Numbered from the stretch's first letter, positions 22,952 to 30,547 are shown. The stretch: 32,637 nucleotides of DNA from JANPBY01 sp031430645 (GCA_031430645.1 JANPBY010000002.1:1-32637); one strand, 5' to 3'. Notes: generated from the sequence alone by a model not told the origin. Program-made: numbers and translations.

Positions 22952-22972
22952 GAAACCGGGGCTCTTTTCTTT
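22943..22972 (+). terminator. Intrinsic terminator of the aroF attenuator
   Basis: A perfect 9-bp stem GAGCCCCGG / CCGGGGCTC (22943-22951, 22956-22964) with a GAAA loop is followed by TTTTCTTT. This is the best intrinsic terminator in the window and lies 50 nt before the DAHP synthase start. Confidence 0.9.
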
Positions 22973-23022
22973 GCCTACCCGGTGATTTCCACCAGGCAGT
23001 TCCCGAGAGCAGGAGCACGCAG

Positions 23023-24084
23023 ATGGTTGTGGTGATGGCCCCCGAGGCCACCGAGGCCGATATCGACGCAGTCGTAGCACGAGTCACCGGTGCTGGCGGC
23101 GAGGCGTTCGTGAGTCGCGGGGAGACCCGCACGATCGTCGGCCTGGTCGGTGACGTCGACCTGTTCTCGTCCCTGGAACTTCGCGCGTTGCGCGGCGTGA
23201 GCGACGTCATGCGGATCTCGGTGCCGTACAAGCTCGTGGCTCGCGAGCACCACCCGCAGATGACCACGGTCTGGGTAGGCCCGGAGTCTCACCGGGTGCC
23301 AATCGGACCGGACACCTTCACCCTGATCGCCGGTCCCTGCGCCGTCGAGACCGCCGACCAGACACTGGCAGCAGCACAGATGGCCGCGGCCGCCGGCGCC
23401 ACGTTGCTACGAGGGGGCGCCTTCAAGCCGCGCACGAGCCCGTATGCCTTCCAGGGGCTCGGCGAGGCGGGACTACGGATCCTGGCCGAGGTTCGCGCCG
23501 AGACAGGTCTGCCCGTCGTCACTGAGGTCGTCGATGCCCACGACGTCGAGTTGGTCGCTTCGTACGCGGACATGCTCCAGGTCGGGACGCGGAATGCGCA
23601 GAACTTCGGCCTGCTTCAAGCAGTTGGTGAGGTGGGCAAGCCGGTGATGCTCAAGCGCGGCATGAGCTCCACGATCGAGGAGTGGTTGATGGCCGCGGAG
23701 TACGTCGCCCAGCGCGGAAACCTCGACATCGTGCTGTGCGAACGCGGCATCCGAACCTTCGAGACCGCGACCCGCAACACCCTCGACATCTCGGCGGTGC
23801 CGATCGCCCACGACCTGTCGCACCTGCCGATCGTGGTCGACCCGTCGCACAGTGGGGGCCGACGGGAACTAGTCGTCCCTTTGTCACGGGCCGCGATCGC
23901 CGTCGGAGCGGACGGCATCATCGTCGACGTACATCCGACTCCCGACACCGCGCTCTGTGACGGTCCGCAGGCGCTGGTGAACGGCGACCTCAGAGCCCTC
24001 GCGGCAGCCGTACGTCAACTGCCACCAATGCTCGGGCGCCGTCCGGCGGCCGACGCGATCCGGGTCGCACAACCCTTGGGTTAG
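23023..24084 (+). CDS. aroF: 3-deoxy-7-phosphoheptulonate (DAHP) synthase, type I-beta
   Basis: This 353-residue enzyme condenses phosphoenolpyruvate with erythrose 4-phosphate, the first step to aromatic amino acids. Residues 1-70 form a ferredoxin-like/ACT-like regulatory domain (ATEADIDAVVARVTGAGGEAFV). The barrel shows LIAGPCAVE with metal-ligand Cys106, RGGAFKPRTSPYAFQG, VTEVVDAHDV, QVGTRNAQNF, LKRGMSSTIEEW and VVDPSHSGGRR with the His ligand, all typical of the I-beta (AroA/KDO8P-like) group. AGGAG lies 7 nt upstream of the ATG. Expression should be controlled by the aromatic leader attenuator directly upstream. A second, unrelated class II DAHP synthase is encoded at 28062. Confidence 0.93.
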   Translation: MVVVMAPEATEADIDAVVARVTGAGGEAFVSRGETRTIVGLVGDVDLFSSLELRALRGVSDVMRISVPYKLVAREHHPQMTTVWVGPESHRVPIGPDTFTLIAGPCAVETADQTLAAAQMAAAAGATLLRGGAFKPRTSPYAFQGLGEAGLRILAEVRAETGLPVVTEVVDAHDVELVASYADMLQVGTRNAQNFGLLQAVGEVGKPVMLKRGMSSTIEEWLMAAEYVAQRGNLDIVLCERGIRTFETATRNTLDISAVPIAHDLSHLPIVVDPSHSGGRRELVVPLSRAAIAVGADGIIVDVHPTPDTALCDGPQALVNGDLRALAAAVRQLPPMLGRRPAADAIRVAQPLG

Positions 24085-24095
24085 TGGCCGCCCGA

Positions 24096-24323
24096 CTAGA
24101 GGAGGGAGACTTTCTTGTCGGGGATCGTGAACCGGCGAACCGTCGGGTTGAAGTCGATGGTCACCGCGATCTCCGGCTCGACGCCGACGACTCGGCCGAG
24201 GCCGTAGGTGTCGTGGTTGACCAGGTCGTCCACCGTGAAAAGTTGGATCAACGGGGGCGGTGGTTCGGCATTGAAGGGACTGTAGGGCAGATTTCGACGG
24301 ACGGCCACGGCCCCATTGTCCAC
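24096..24323 (-). CDS. Small conserved hypothetical protein (KOW/CarD-like beta fold suspected)
   Basis: A 75-residue protein whose core (residues about 28-75) reads FTVDDLVNHDTYGLGRVVGVEP, then IAVTIDF and RRFTIPDKKVSLL. Short actinobacterial proteins with 'D.V.HD.YGLGRV' followed by a beta-rich end are common and resemble the start of CarD-type or SH3-like domains; no function is known to me. The start is uncertain: the GTG at 24323 has CCGGAGG too close, and the conserved part could also begin at internal GTG or TTG codons. It is convergent with aroF (11-nt gap) and divergent from the GNAT gene. Confidence 0.65.
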   Translation of the reverse strand: MDNGAVAVRRNLPYSPFNAEPPPPLIQLFTVDDLVNHDTYGLGRVVGVEPEIAVTIDFNPTVRRFTIPDKKVSLL

Positions 24324-24398
24324 CCTCCGGGGCCTGGCGTCTGCCCCTGGGCGAGGTTCGGTTGCTGATCGAGACCCTCCGGGACTCCCGGCCCCGCC

Positions 24399-24404
24399 TA
24401 AGGT
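24399..24404 (+). promoter_or_regulatory. Putative -10 hexamer of the GNAT gene
   Basis: TAAGGT ends 7 nt before the GTG at 24412, without a Shine-Dalgarno. This supports that start over upstream in-frame codons. Confidence 0.5.
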
Positions 24405-24411
24405 CGCCTCC

Positions 24412-25047
24412 GTGGAGCATCCCTATTGGCCGATCTTCGACCTCCGTCTTCGCGTCGGCGACCTCGAGCTGAGACCGATGACCGAGGCCGATCAGCCCTT
24501 GGTCGCGGACCTGCTGCCCGACGACGTCGAGCTGGACCCCGCGGCCACGACGTACGGCCTTGCAGACGTCCACCTCACCAGGGCCGTGATCGTCCACCAG
24601 AGCTACTGGCGCGGGTTCGGAACGTGGAGCCCTGCGCACTGGCGGCTCAACTTCCTCGTGTCCCTGGCGGGGGAGCCGATCGGCGCTCAGGAGCTCGAGG
24701 GCACGGACTTCCCCCTCTTGCGCACCGTCGACACCGCCTCGTTCCTCGTCCCCGACGCGCGCGGGCGAGGCCTCGGCGCCGCCATGCGTTGCGCGGTGCT
24801 GGGCTTGGCCTTCGAGGGGCTCGCAGCCGAGGCAGCCATCACCTCCGCGTGGCACGACAACCTCGCCTCGCTGGGGGTTTCGCGATCCCTTGGATATCAA
24901 CCCAACGGTGAACACCTGCACGCCCGCGGCGACGGCCGGGACCGCATGGTGCACCTGAGACTGACACGCGAGGACTGGACGGCCCGTGCACGCCCGGTCA
25001 CCGAGATCATCGGGCTCGAGGCTTGCCGCCCGCTCTTCGGGCTCTGA
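24412..25047 (+). CDS. GNAT-family N-acetyltransferase (RimJ/RimL-like)
   Basis: A 211-residue GNAT protein. The N-terminal LRVGDLELRPMTEADQPLVADLLP is the usual RimJ/RimL-type opening, and the acetyl-CoA pyrophosphate loop ARGRGLGAAMR is near residue 120, after the TASFLVPD strand. HDNLASLGVSRSLGYQPNG near 157 is the typical 'N-x2-S' helix and final strand. It should acetylate a protein N terminus or small amine in the cytoplasm; the substrate is unknown. The GTG start is supported by TAAGGT 7 nt upstream. It is followed by convergent DNA-repair genes. Confidence 0.85.
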   Translation: MEHPYWPIFDLRLRVGDLELRPMTEADQPLVADLLPDDVELDPAATTYGLADVHLTRAVIVHQSYWRGFGTWSPAHWRLNFLVSLAGEPIGAQELEGTDFPLLRTVDTASFLVPDARGRGLGAAMRCAVLGLAFEGLAAEAAITSAWHDNLASLGVSRSLGYQPNGEHLHARGDGRDRMVHLRLTREDWTARARPVTEIIGLEACRPLFGL

Positions 25048-25068
25048 GCAGGTCAGAATCCGGGCTGG

Positions 25069-25623
25069 TCAGAACAAGTGCCCCTCGGCATCGCCTTCAG
25101 GCGATCCGCGCTCGAACGCCAGGAGAGCGCGCTTGGTCGGCAGACCGTACGCATAGCCACCGAGCGAGCCATCTGAGCGCACGACGCGGTGGCAGGGCAC
25201 GAACGGCGCCACCCGGTTGAGCGCGCAGCCTTGGCCGGCGGCTCGAACCGCGGCCGGGCGGCCGGCCCTGGTCGCCAGCTCGGAGTAGGACCAGGTGTCT
25301 CCCGGGGGGATCTGGCGAAGCACCCGCCAGACCTCGGCGAGGAACGGCCCGCCCGGCTGCTCGACCAGAACTGTGTCCAGGGCAGCGAAGTCTCCAGCGG
25401 AGTACGCAGCCACAGCCTCGGCAACACTGCCGAGGTCCGCGCCCTCGCGCAGTTCGGCAGCCGCGAGGTTAGGGGGCAACAGCGCTCGAATCTCATCGAC
25501 GGTACCGAAACCCGAAGCCACGACGACTCCGTCTCGAACGATCACAACAAGCGGTCCCACAGGGGTGGGCAGGACCGCGACCTCCAGCGTCGTTGGGCTC
25601 GGTCTTGATGGACGGGCAGTCAT
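25069..25623 (-). CDS. ogt: Methylated-DNA-[protein]-cysteine S-methyltransferase
   Basis: This 184-residue suicide enzyme transfers the methyl of O6-methylguanine to its own cysteine. The active site FVPCHRVV gives Cys144-His145-Arg146, followed by GSLGGYAYGLPTKRALLAFE, which positions the flipped base; GDTWSYSELATRAGRPAAVRAAGQGCALNRV is the recognition helix and Asn-hinge region (landmark near residue 108). The N-terminal domain is shorter and diverged, as in Ogt. The ATG overlaps the last base of the upstream ada-alkA stop (TGATG), so translation is coupled in an alkylation-repair operon. Confidence 0.92.
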   Translation of the reverse strand: MTARPSRPSPTTLEVAVLPTPVGPLVVIVRDGVVVASGFGTVDEIRALLPPNLAAAELREGADLGSVAEAVAAYSAGDFAALDTVLVEQPGGPFLAEVWRVLRQIPPGDTWSYSELATRAGRPAAVRAAGQGCALNRVAPFVPCHRVVRSDGSLGGYAYGLPTKRALLAFERGSPEGDAEGHLF

Positions 25624-27059
25624 CAGGCCTCCAAGGCGTCGTGGGTCCAGAGGTGGACCGCGGCGTAGGCCCGCCACGGTCGCCACTTCTGCGGGTCGGC
25701 CTGTCGTCGTTCGACGGAGCGACGCAGGATCAGGTCGGTAGGCAGCCAGGCATCGGGGTCACCGAGGGCGCGCAGGGCGATGTAGTCCGCCGTCCACGGC
25801 CCGATGCCAGGGAGCGCGAGCAGCGCGGACCGTACGTCGTTGCGATCAGCGCCGGAATCCAACGAGAGGCCGTTCGCCACGGCAGCGCTGAGCGCCCGCA
25901 GCGCGCGGACTCGGGTACCCACCAACCCGAGCCCCTCGAGGTTGCCGTCAGCGACGACCTCGGCGGTCGGGAAAGCCCTGCTGAGGCCGCCGACCGGGGT
26001 CGGGAGCCCGGCGCCCAGCCGCTCCACGAACCGGGCCGTGAGAGTCCGGGCTGCCGCGATCGACACCTGCTGGCCGATGACTGCGCGCACTCCGACTTCG
26101 AACCCGTCCACGGCGCCGGGCACTCGGAGTCCAGGACGCTTGGCCACGAGAGGCGCCAGAAGGGGGTCCTCGGCCAGGGCGCCGTCAACAGCCCCCGGAT
26201 CGGTGTCCAGGTCCCACAGCCTCCGCAGCCCAGCCACGGTGGCGGCCAAGTCAGCAAGATCGGGGAGCGAGAGCCGCGCGACGAGGTGGCCGGGCTCGTG
26301 CCGGGTTCGGACCACGGCCGGACCGTGCGGAGTGCGGATGACCTGGGCGAAGCCGCCGTCAGCCTCCTCTTCGACGCCCGCAATGGCGTGGGCCCCGAAC
26401 CAGCGAACCAGAGAGGTACCGGCGTACGGCTCACGTAAGCGCAGCCGCAGCACCAGGGATCCGTCGCTGGGCGACCGGCCGTCGTCGGGCAGGCTACGGC
26501 GCCGAAGCGCCGAGGGCGCGGCACCGAACTCATCGCGCATGACGTCGTTGAACTGTCGGACGCTGGCGAAACCCGCAGCGAAAGCGATCTCGGTGAGCGG
26601 CAGCGTGGTCTGGTCGATCAGCAGCCGCGCTGTTTGCGCCCTGCGGCTGCGAGCCAACCTCAGCGCTCCGGCCCCGACCTCGCTCACCAACACCCGGTGC
26701 AGTTGGCGCTCGCTCACATGCAGGGTCGAGGCCAGGCCCGTGACGCCGTGATCATCGATGTGACCGGCGCCGATCAGTCGCAGCGCGCGGGCTGCCAGGT
26801 CGCCGCGGTGGTCCCAGTCACGTGAGCCGGGCAAAGCCTCCGGGCGGCACATCCGGCAGGCCCGAAACCCCGCTGCTACGGCTGCCGCGGACGACGCGTA
26901 GAACCGTCGGTTCTCCCGTCGTGGGCGTCTGGCCGGGCAGCTCGGTCGGCAATAGATGCCGGTGCTCGTCACGCCCAGATAGACCCGGCCGTCGAAACGC
27001 GGATCACGACTGTCGACAGCCCGGTGAAGGGTCTCGTCGTCGACATCGGCCGTGGTCAT
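25623..27059 (-). CDS. alkA: Ada-AlkA fusion: methyl-sensing regulator and 3-methyladenine glycosylase
   Basis: A 478-residue three-part protein. Residues 1-80 are the Ada zinc domain with Cys37, Cys41, Cys68 and Cys71 (GIYCRPSC and CRMCRP), whose first cysteine accepts methyl from DNA phosphotriesters. Residues about 85-185 form an AraC-type helix-turn-helix pair (VSERQLHRVL, LTEIAFAAGFASVRQFNDVMRDEFG). Residues about 195-478 are an AlkA-type glycosylase with the helix-hairpin-helix LALPGIGPWTADYIALRALG and catalytic Asp442 in WLPTDL. It therefore can sense alkylation, activate transcription and excise 3-methyladenine. The next gene, ogt, is coupled by TGATG. CAGGAT lies 6 nt upstream of the ATG as a possible -10. 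Confidence 0.93.
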   Translation of the reverse strand: MTTADVDDETLHRAVDSRDPRFDGRVYLGVTSTGIYCRPSCPARRPRRENRRFYASSAAAVAAGFRACRMCRPEALPGSRDWDHRGDLAARALRLIGAGHIDDHGVTGLASTLHVSERQLHRVLVSEVGAGALRLARSRRAQTARLLIDQTTLPLTEIAFAAGFASVRQFNDVMRDEFGAAPSALRRRSLPDDGRSPSDGSLVLRLRLREPYAGTSLVRWFGAHAIAGVEEEADGGFAQVIRTPHGPAVVRTRHEPGHLVARLSLPDLADLAATVAGLRRLWDLDTDPGAVDGALAEDPLLAPLVAKRPGLRVPGAVDGFEVGVRAVIGQQVSIAAARTLTARFVERLGAGLPTPVGGLSRAFPTAEVVADGNLEGLGLVGTRVRALRALSAAVANGLSLDSGADRNDVRSALLALPGIGPWTADYIALRALGDPDAWLPTDLILRRSVERRQADPQKWRPWRAYAAVHLWTHDALEA

Positions 27060-27118
27060 GACCCCATCCTGACCTACCCCACCGACCCATCACTAGCGGG
27101 TTTCGGACAGCCGCCCGG

Positions 27119-27278
27119 CCACTTCACGCGCGACACGCCGTCCTGACGTCCGATGTACCGCGCTTGGCCTGGCCCCTTTCGCGCGTCAAGTGCGCGAGGC
27201 CGACGTCTTGACGTCCGAAAATGCACGCCCGGAGCGTGGCGGATCAGACGTCAGGACGGCGTGTCGCGCGTTAAGTGG
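27119..27278. repeat. 160-bp palindromic non-coding element with nested inverted repeats
   Basis: The outer arms (27119-27154 and 27243-27278) are 36 bases each and complementary except for two positions. Inside, block A (cacttcacgcgcga, 27120-27133) recurs inverted at 27179-27192 and 27264-27277, and block B (tcctgacgtccga, 27141-27153) recurs direct at 27206-27218 and inverted at 27244-27256. It can fold as one long hairpin or as two side-by-side hairpins. It lies between the minus-strand ROK gene and the ada-alkA start. No open frame in it looks real. It may be a mobile palindromic repeat (REP/MITE-like), a terminator or an operator region. Confidence 0.85.
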
Positions 27279-27289
27279 GGGTGTGGAGG

Positions 27290-28051
27290 TCAGGTGATGT
27301 CGAGGGTCCAGGCGCGGGCGCCACCGATGATGCCTGCGGCGTTCGGGACAACGACGACGTCGTCTCCCATCGCCGCGAGGTGCGCCGGCACCACACGCTT
27401 GGCGTTGCCGCCGCCGAGATACAGCCGGTCCCAGAGGAACACCGGGCGCAGCTGTTCAACCATGGACAGCACCCGACGCGACCAACGGGTGTTGCCGAGG
27501 CGCCGCCGGTCCCGGTCACCGATGAACGTGTCGAAGGTCGTCCCCCTGCGGACCGGGGCCTGCGACATCTCCAGGTGCGGGGCCAGCCGCCCACCGTCGA
27601 AGATGGCGCACCCGAGGCCGGTGCCGAGCGTGAGCATCACCTCGAGGCCTTGGCCGACCACAACGCCCGCACCGTGCACCTCAGCATCGTTGAGCACAAG
27701 TGTCGGGAGACCGAAGGTGGCCGCGATGCCCGCGCGAGCGTCGTACCCCGTCCAGGCCTCGACCAGTTCAGGCAACGGTCGCGAGCGGGGTCCGCGGCGG
27801 GTGATGTAGTGCGGCGTGTGGACGACCACGCCATGCCGGATCATCCCGGGCATCCCGACGGTCACCCGGCCTGCGGGCTGAAGTTGGCCAGCCACCTCCT
27901 GCAAGGCGCTGAGGAACGTCGTGGGCGGCAGCGGGTACGGCGTCGGGATGCGAACCCGTTTGGCCAGCATCACCCCAGCCTCGTCGAGCACCGAACCCTT
28001 GATTCCGGAACCGCCGCAGTCGATCGCCAGGGTAAGAGTCACGGGCGCCAT
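27290..28051 (-). CDS. ROK-family sugar kinase, polyphosphate-glucokinase-like
   Basis: A 253-residue ROK/actin-fold kinase. The phosphate-1 loop LAIDCGGSGIKGSV starts at residue 8, the catalytic Asp is in LVLNDAEVHGAG near residue 118, LTLGTGLGCAIFDGG is near 136, and the adenosine loop region is LYLGGGNAKRVV. Length and these blocks fit single-domain polyphosphate/ATP glucokinases of actinobacteria, although the family's usual ELGH-type block is here LEMSQAP and the substrate is therefore uncertain. It follows the class II DAHP synthase by 10 nt on the same strand, so it is probably in that operon. No strong Shine-Dalgarno precedes the ATG; GTG at 28042 is an alternative. Confidence 0.8.
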   Translation of the reverse strand: MAPVTLTLAIDCGGSGIKGSVLDEAGVMLAKRVRIPTPYPLPPTTFLSALQEVAGQLQPAGRVTVGMPGMIRHGVVVHTPHYITRRGPRSRPLPELVEAWTGYDARAGIAATFGLPTLVLNDAEVHGAGVVVGQGLEVMLTLGTGLGCAIFDGGRLAPHLEMSQAPVRRGTTFDTFIGDRDRRRLGNTRWSRRVLSMVEQLRPVFLWDRLYLGGGNAKRVVPAHLAAMGDDVVVVPNAAGIIGGARAWTLDIT

Positions 28052-28061
28052 CTTGGCCCAG

Positions 28062-29432
28062 TCACCGACTGGCGAGGGTCTCCGCCACCAGGAAGGCCAG
28101 CTCGAGGGCCTGTCGCCGGTTGAGCCGGGGGTCGCAGGCCGTCTCATAACGCGCACCGAGACCGTCTTCGGCGAGGCCATCAGCCCCACCGACACACTCC
28201 GTGACGTCCTCACCGGTCAGCTCGACGTGGATGCCCCCGGGGTGGGTGCCGAGGCCACGGTGCACTTCGAAGAAGCCACGGACCTCCTCCACGACATCGT
28301 CGAAGGAACGCGTCTTCACTCCCGACGCCGACTCGAAGGTGTTGCCGTGCATGGGATCGCAGATCCACACCACCGGGTGACCGCTGGCTTCAACCTTCTC
28401 GACGATGGCGGGCAGCACATCACGGACGGCTCCGGCGCCCATCCGGGTGATCAGAGTCAGCCGCCCTGGTTCGTGATCGGGGTCCAGTCGCTCAACGAGT
28501 GCGAGGACGTCATCAGGCGTAGCGCTGGGACCGACCTTCAGCCCGATCGGATTACTGATCGAGGCGGCGAAGTCGACATGCGCACCGTCGATTTGCCGGG
28601 TCCGCTCCCCCACCCACACGAAGTGGCCGGACACGTCATAGCGCTCGCCGGTTCGTGAATCGATCCGAGTCAGCGCGCGCTCGTAGTCCAAAACCAGAGC
28701 CTCGTGGCCGGCATAGAGGTCGACACGCTTGAAGGCCTCGGGGTCGATCCCCGCTGCGTTCATGAAGGCGAGGGCGCGATCGATATCGCCGGCCATCTGC
28801 TCATAGCGCTCACCGGCTGACGTCTCCTGGACGAAGTCCTGGTTCCACGCGTGCACCTGCCGCAGGTCCGCATACCCGCCTTGAGTGAAGGCTCGCACGA
28901 GATTCAGCGTGGCCGCGGCGCGGTGGTAGGCCTCCACGATCCGGGCTGGGTCGTGGCTCCTGGCCGACGCCTCGAAGGTGAGCCCGTTCACCATGTCCCC
29001 GCGGTAAGAGGGGAGGCTGACTCCGTCGCGACTCTCAGCGCCCGAGGTTCGCGGCTTCGCATACTGCCCGGCGATCCGACCGACCTTCACCACCGGCATC
29101 GACGCGCCGTAGGTCAGCACCACGGCCATCTGCAGGATGGTGCGCAACTTGCCGCGGATGGTGGCAGCGTTGACTCCGTCAAAGGTCTCCGCGCAGTCAC
29201 CGCCCTGGAGCACGAAGGCCTCGCCGCGCGAGACCTGGGCCAGCCGCGCCTTCAGATCGTCGCACTCCCCCGCAAAGACGAGCGGCGGGAGTGCGTGCAG
29301 CGTCGCAACAGCTGCCGCTAGTGAGTCCGCGTGCTCGTCGGAGGCCGTACGTGCTTCGCCCACGGGCACCGCACCAGCCCACCACTCCGGCTGTTGGGCA
29401 GCAGGCAGGTCAGGCCAGCTCAGGAGATCCAC
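28062..29432 (-). CDS. aroG: DAHP synthase, class II (AroG of M. tuberculosis type)
   Basis: A 456-residue plant-like class II DAHP synthase catalysing the first shikimate-pathway step. Metal ligand Cys80 lies in FVLQGGDCAETF, with the RTILQMAVVLTYGASMPVVKVGRIAGQ block next (landmark near residue 96), PSYRGDMVNG, the ISNPIGLKVGP segment, CDPMHGNT with the His ligand, and HVELTGEDVTECVGG with the Glu ligand near residue 410. Length agrees with Rv2178c, which occupies the same relative position near pknL. The M. tuberculosis enzyme is allosterically controlled and binds chorismate mutase. The GTG has TAGTCT 7 nt upstream (29445-29440), giving a promoter within the 18-nt gap after the phosphofructokinase gene and a leaderless mRNA. 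Confidence 0.93.
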   Translation of the reverse strand: MDLLSWPDLPAAQQPEWWAGAVPVGEARTASDEHADSLAAAVATLHALPPLVFAGECDDLKARLAQVSRGEAFVLQGGDCAETFDGVNAATIRGKLRTILQMAVVLTYGASMPVVKVGRIAGQYAKPRTSGAESRDGVSLPSYRGDMVNGLTFEASARSHDPARIVEAYHRAAATLNLVRAFTQGGYADLRQVHAWNQDFVQETSAGERYEQMAGDIDRALAFMNAAGIDPEAFKRVDLYAGHEALVLDYERALTRIDSRTGERYDVSGHFVWVGERTRQIDGAHVDFAASISNPIGLKVGPSATPDDVLALVERLDPDHEPGRLTLITRMGAGAVRDVLPAIVEKVEASGHPVVWICDPMHGNTFESASGVKTRSFDDVVEEVRGFFEVHRGLGTHPGGIHVELTGEDVTECVGGADGLAEDGLGARYETACDPRLNRRQALELAFLVAETLASR

Positions 29433-29439
29433 ACGGCCA

Positions 29440-29445
29440 AGACTA
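29440..29445 (-). promoter_or_regulatory. Putative -10 hexamer of aroG
   Basis: TAGTCT on the minus strand ends 7 nt before the GTG at 29432, in the short gap after the phosphofructokinase stop. No Shine-Dalgarno is present. Confidence 0.5.
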
Positions 29446-29450
29446 GGCGC

Positions 29451-30476
29451 TCAGCCGAAGAAGACCTTGAACTCGTCGTAGAGGTCAGCCGGAACGGTCT
29501 TGAGGTGCGTCGTGGCAGCGGCCAGCGGCACCCGGACGATGTCGGTGCCCTGGAGGCCGACCATCTTTCCCCAGTCACCCTCGTGAGCAGCGTCGATCGC
29601 ATGTAAACCAAAGCGGGTCGCAAGCCAGCGATCACGAGCAGTCGGCGTCCCGCCGCGCTGAACGTGGCCCAGAACCGTCGTCCGGGCCTCCTTCCCGGTG
29701 CGCCGCTCGATCTCCTTGGCCAGCCACTCACCGATCCCGGCTAGTTGGACGTGCCCGAAGGCGTCCAGCGGGGCATCCTTGGTCATCAGATCGCCATCCT
29801 TGGGCAGCGCGCCCTCGGCGACGCAGATGATCGGCGCATAGTTGGTCTGGAAGCGGTGTTCCACCCATCCACAGACCTCCTCGATGTCGAAGGGGACCTC
29901 GGGGATCAAGATGATGTTGGCCCCACCGGCCACGCCGGAGTGCAGGGCGATCCAGCCAGCGTGCCGCCCCATGACCTCGACAACCAGCGCCCGGTGATGA
30001 GACTCGGCTGTGGTGTGCAGCCGGTCGATGGCTTCGGTGGCGATACTGACCGCTGTGTCGAAGCCGAAGGTGTAGTCCGTCGCGTTGAGATCGTTGTCGA
30101 TCGTCTTGGGCACACCGATGACGTGGACCCCGTGCTCGTCCAGCCGGGTCGCGACGCCAAGGGTGTCCTCGCCGCCGATCGCAATGAGCGCGTCGACGCC
30201 GAACTCGACGAGGTTGGCCTCGAGACGTTCGATGCCACCCTCGATCTTGATGGGATTGGTCCGCGACGAACCAAGGATCGTGCCCCCGCGGGGCAGGATG
30301 CCGCGGACAGCCGCGATGTCCAGAGCCATCGTCACACCCTCGAGCGGGCCCTTCCAGCCGTCCCGGAAGCCTACGAACTCGTGGCCGTACTCCTCGACGC
30401 CTTTGCGAACGACTGCCCGGATGACGGCGTTGAGTCCGGGGCAGTCTCCGCCGCCGGTCAGGACACCGATGCGCAT
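29451..30476 (-). CDS. pfkA: 6-phosphofructokinase, PPi-type active-site residues
   Basis: A 341-residue PfkA-family enzyme. Seen: MRIGVLTGGGDCPGLNA, RGGTILGSSRTNP, GGEDT at 101-105, PKTIDND at 123-129 with catalytic Asp127, FGFDTAV, VEVMGRHAGW and LGHVQRGGTPTARDR. Numbering matches E. coli PfkA. Position 104 is Asp and 124 is Lys; in ATP-dependent enzymes position 104 is normally Gly, and the Asp104/Lys124 pair marks PPi-dependent enzymes such as that of Amycolatopsis methanolica. The predicted reaction is reversible fructose-6-phosphate phosphorylation with pyrophosphate in the cytoplasm. GAGGAG lies 7 nt upstream of the ATG. It is divergent from a DUF1028 gene with overlapping -10-like elements. 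Confidence 0.9.
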   Translation of the reverse strand: MRIGVLTGGGDCPGLNAVIRAVVRKGVEEYGHEFVGFRDGWKGPLEGVTMALDIAAVRGILPRGGTILGSSRTNPIKIEGGIERLEANLVEFGVDALIAIGGEDTLGVATRLDEHGVHVIGVPKTIDNDLNATDYTFGFDTAVSIATEAIDRLHTTAESHHRALVVEVMGRHAGWIALHSGVAGGANIILIPEVPFDIEEVCGWVEHRFQTNYAPIICVAEGALPKDGDLMTKDAPLDAFGHVQLAGIGEWLAKEIERRTGKEARTTVLGHVQRGGTPTARDRWLATRFGLHAIDAAHEGDWGKMVGLQGTDIVRVPLAAATTHLKTVPADLYDEFKVFFG

Positions 30477-30547
30477 GACGTTCTCCTCGAGCGTGAGTGG
30501 GAGCAGCACCAACACTTGGGTGCACGGGTCGCCGAGCAGCCACGACA

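Noticed and set aside
27153..28123. Plus-strand frames across the palindromic element and ROK gene
   Set aside because: Antisense to the ROK gene and low in sequence complexity; no family resemblance.
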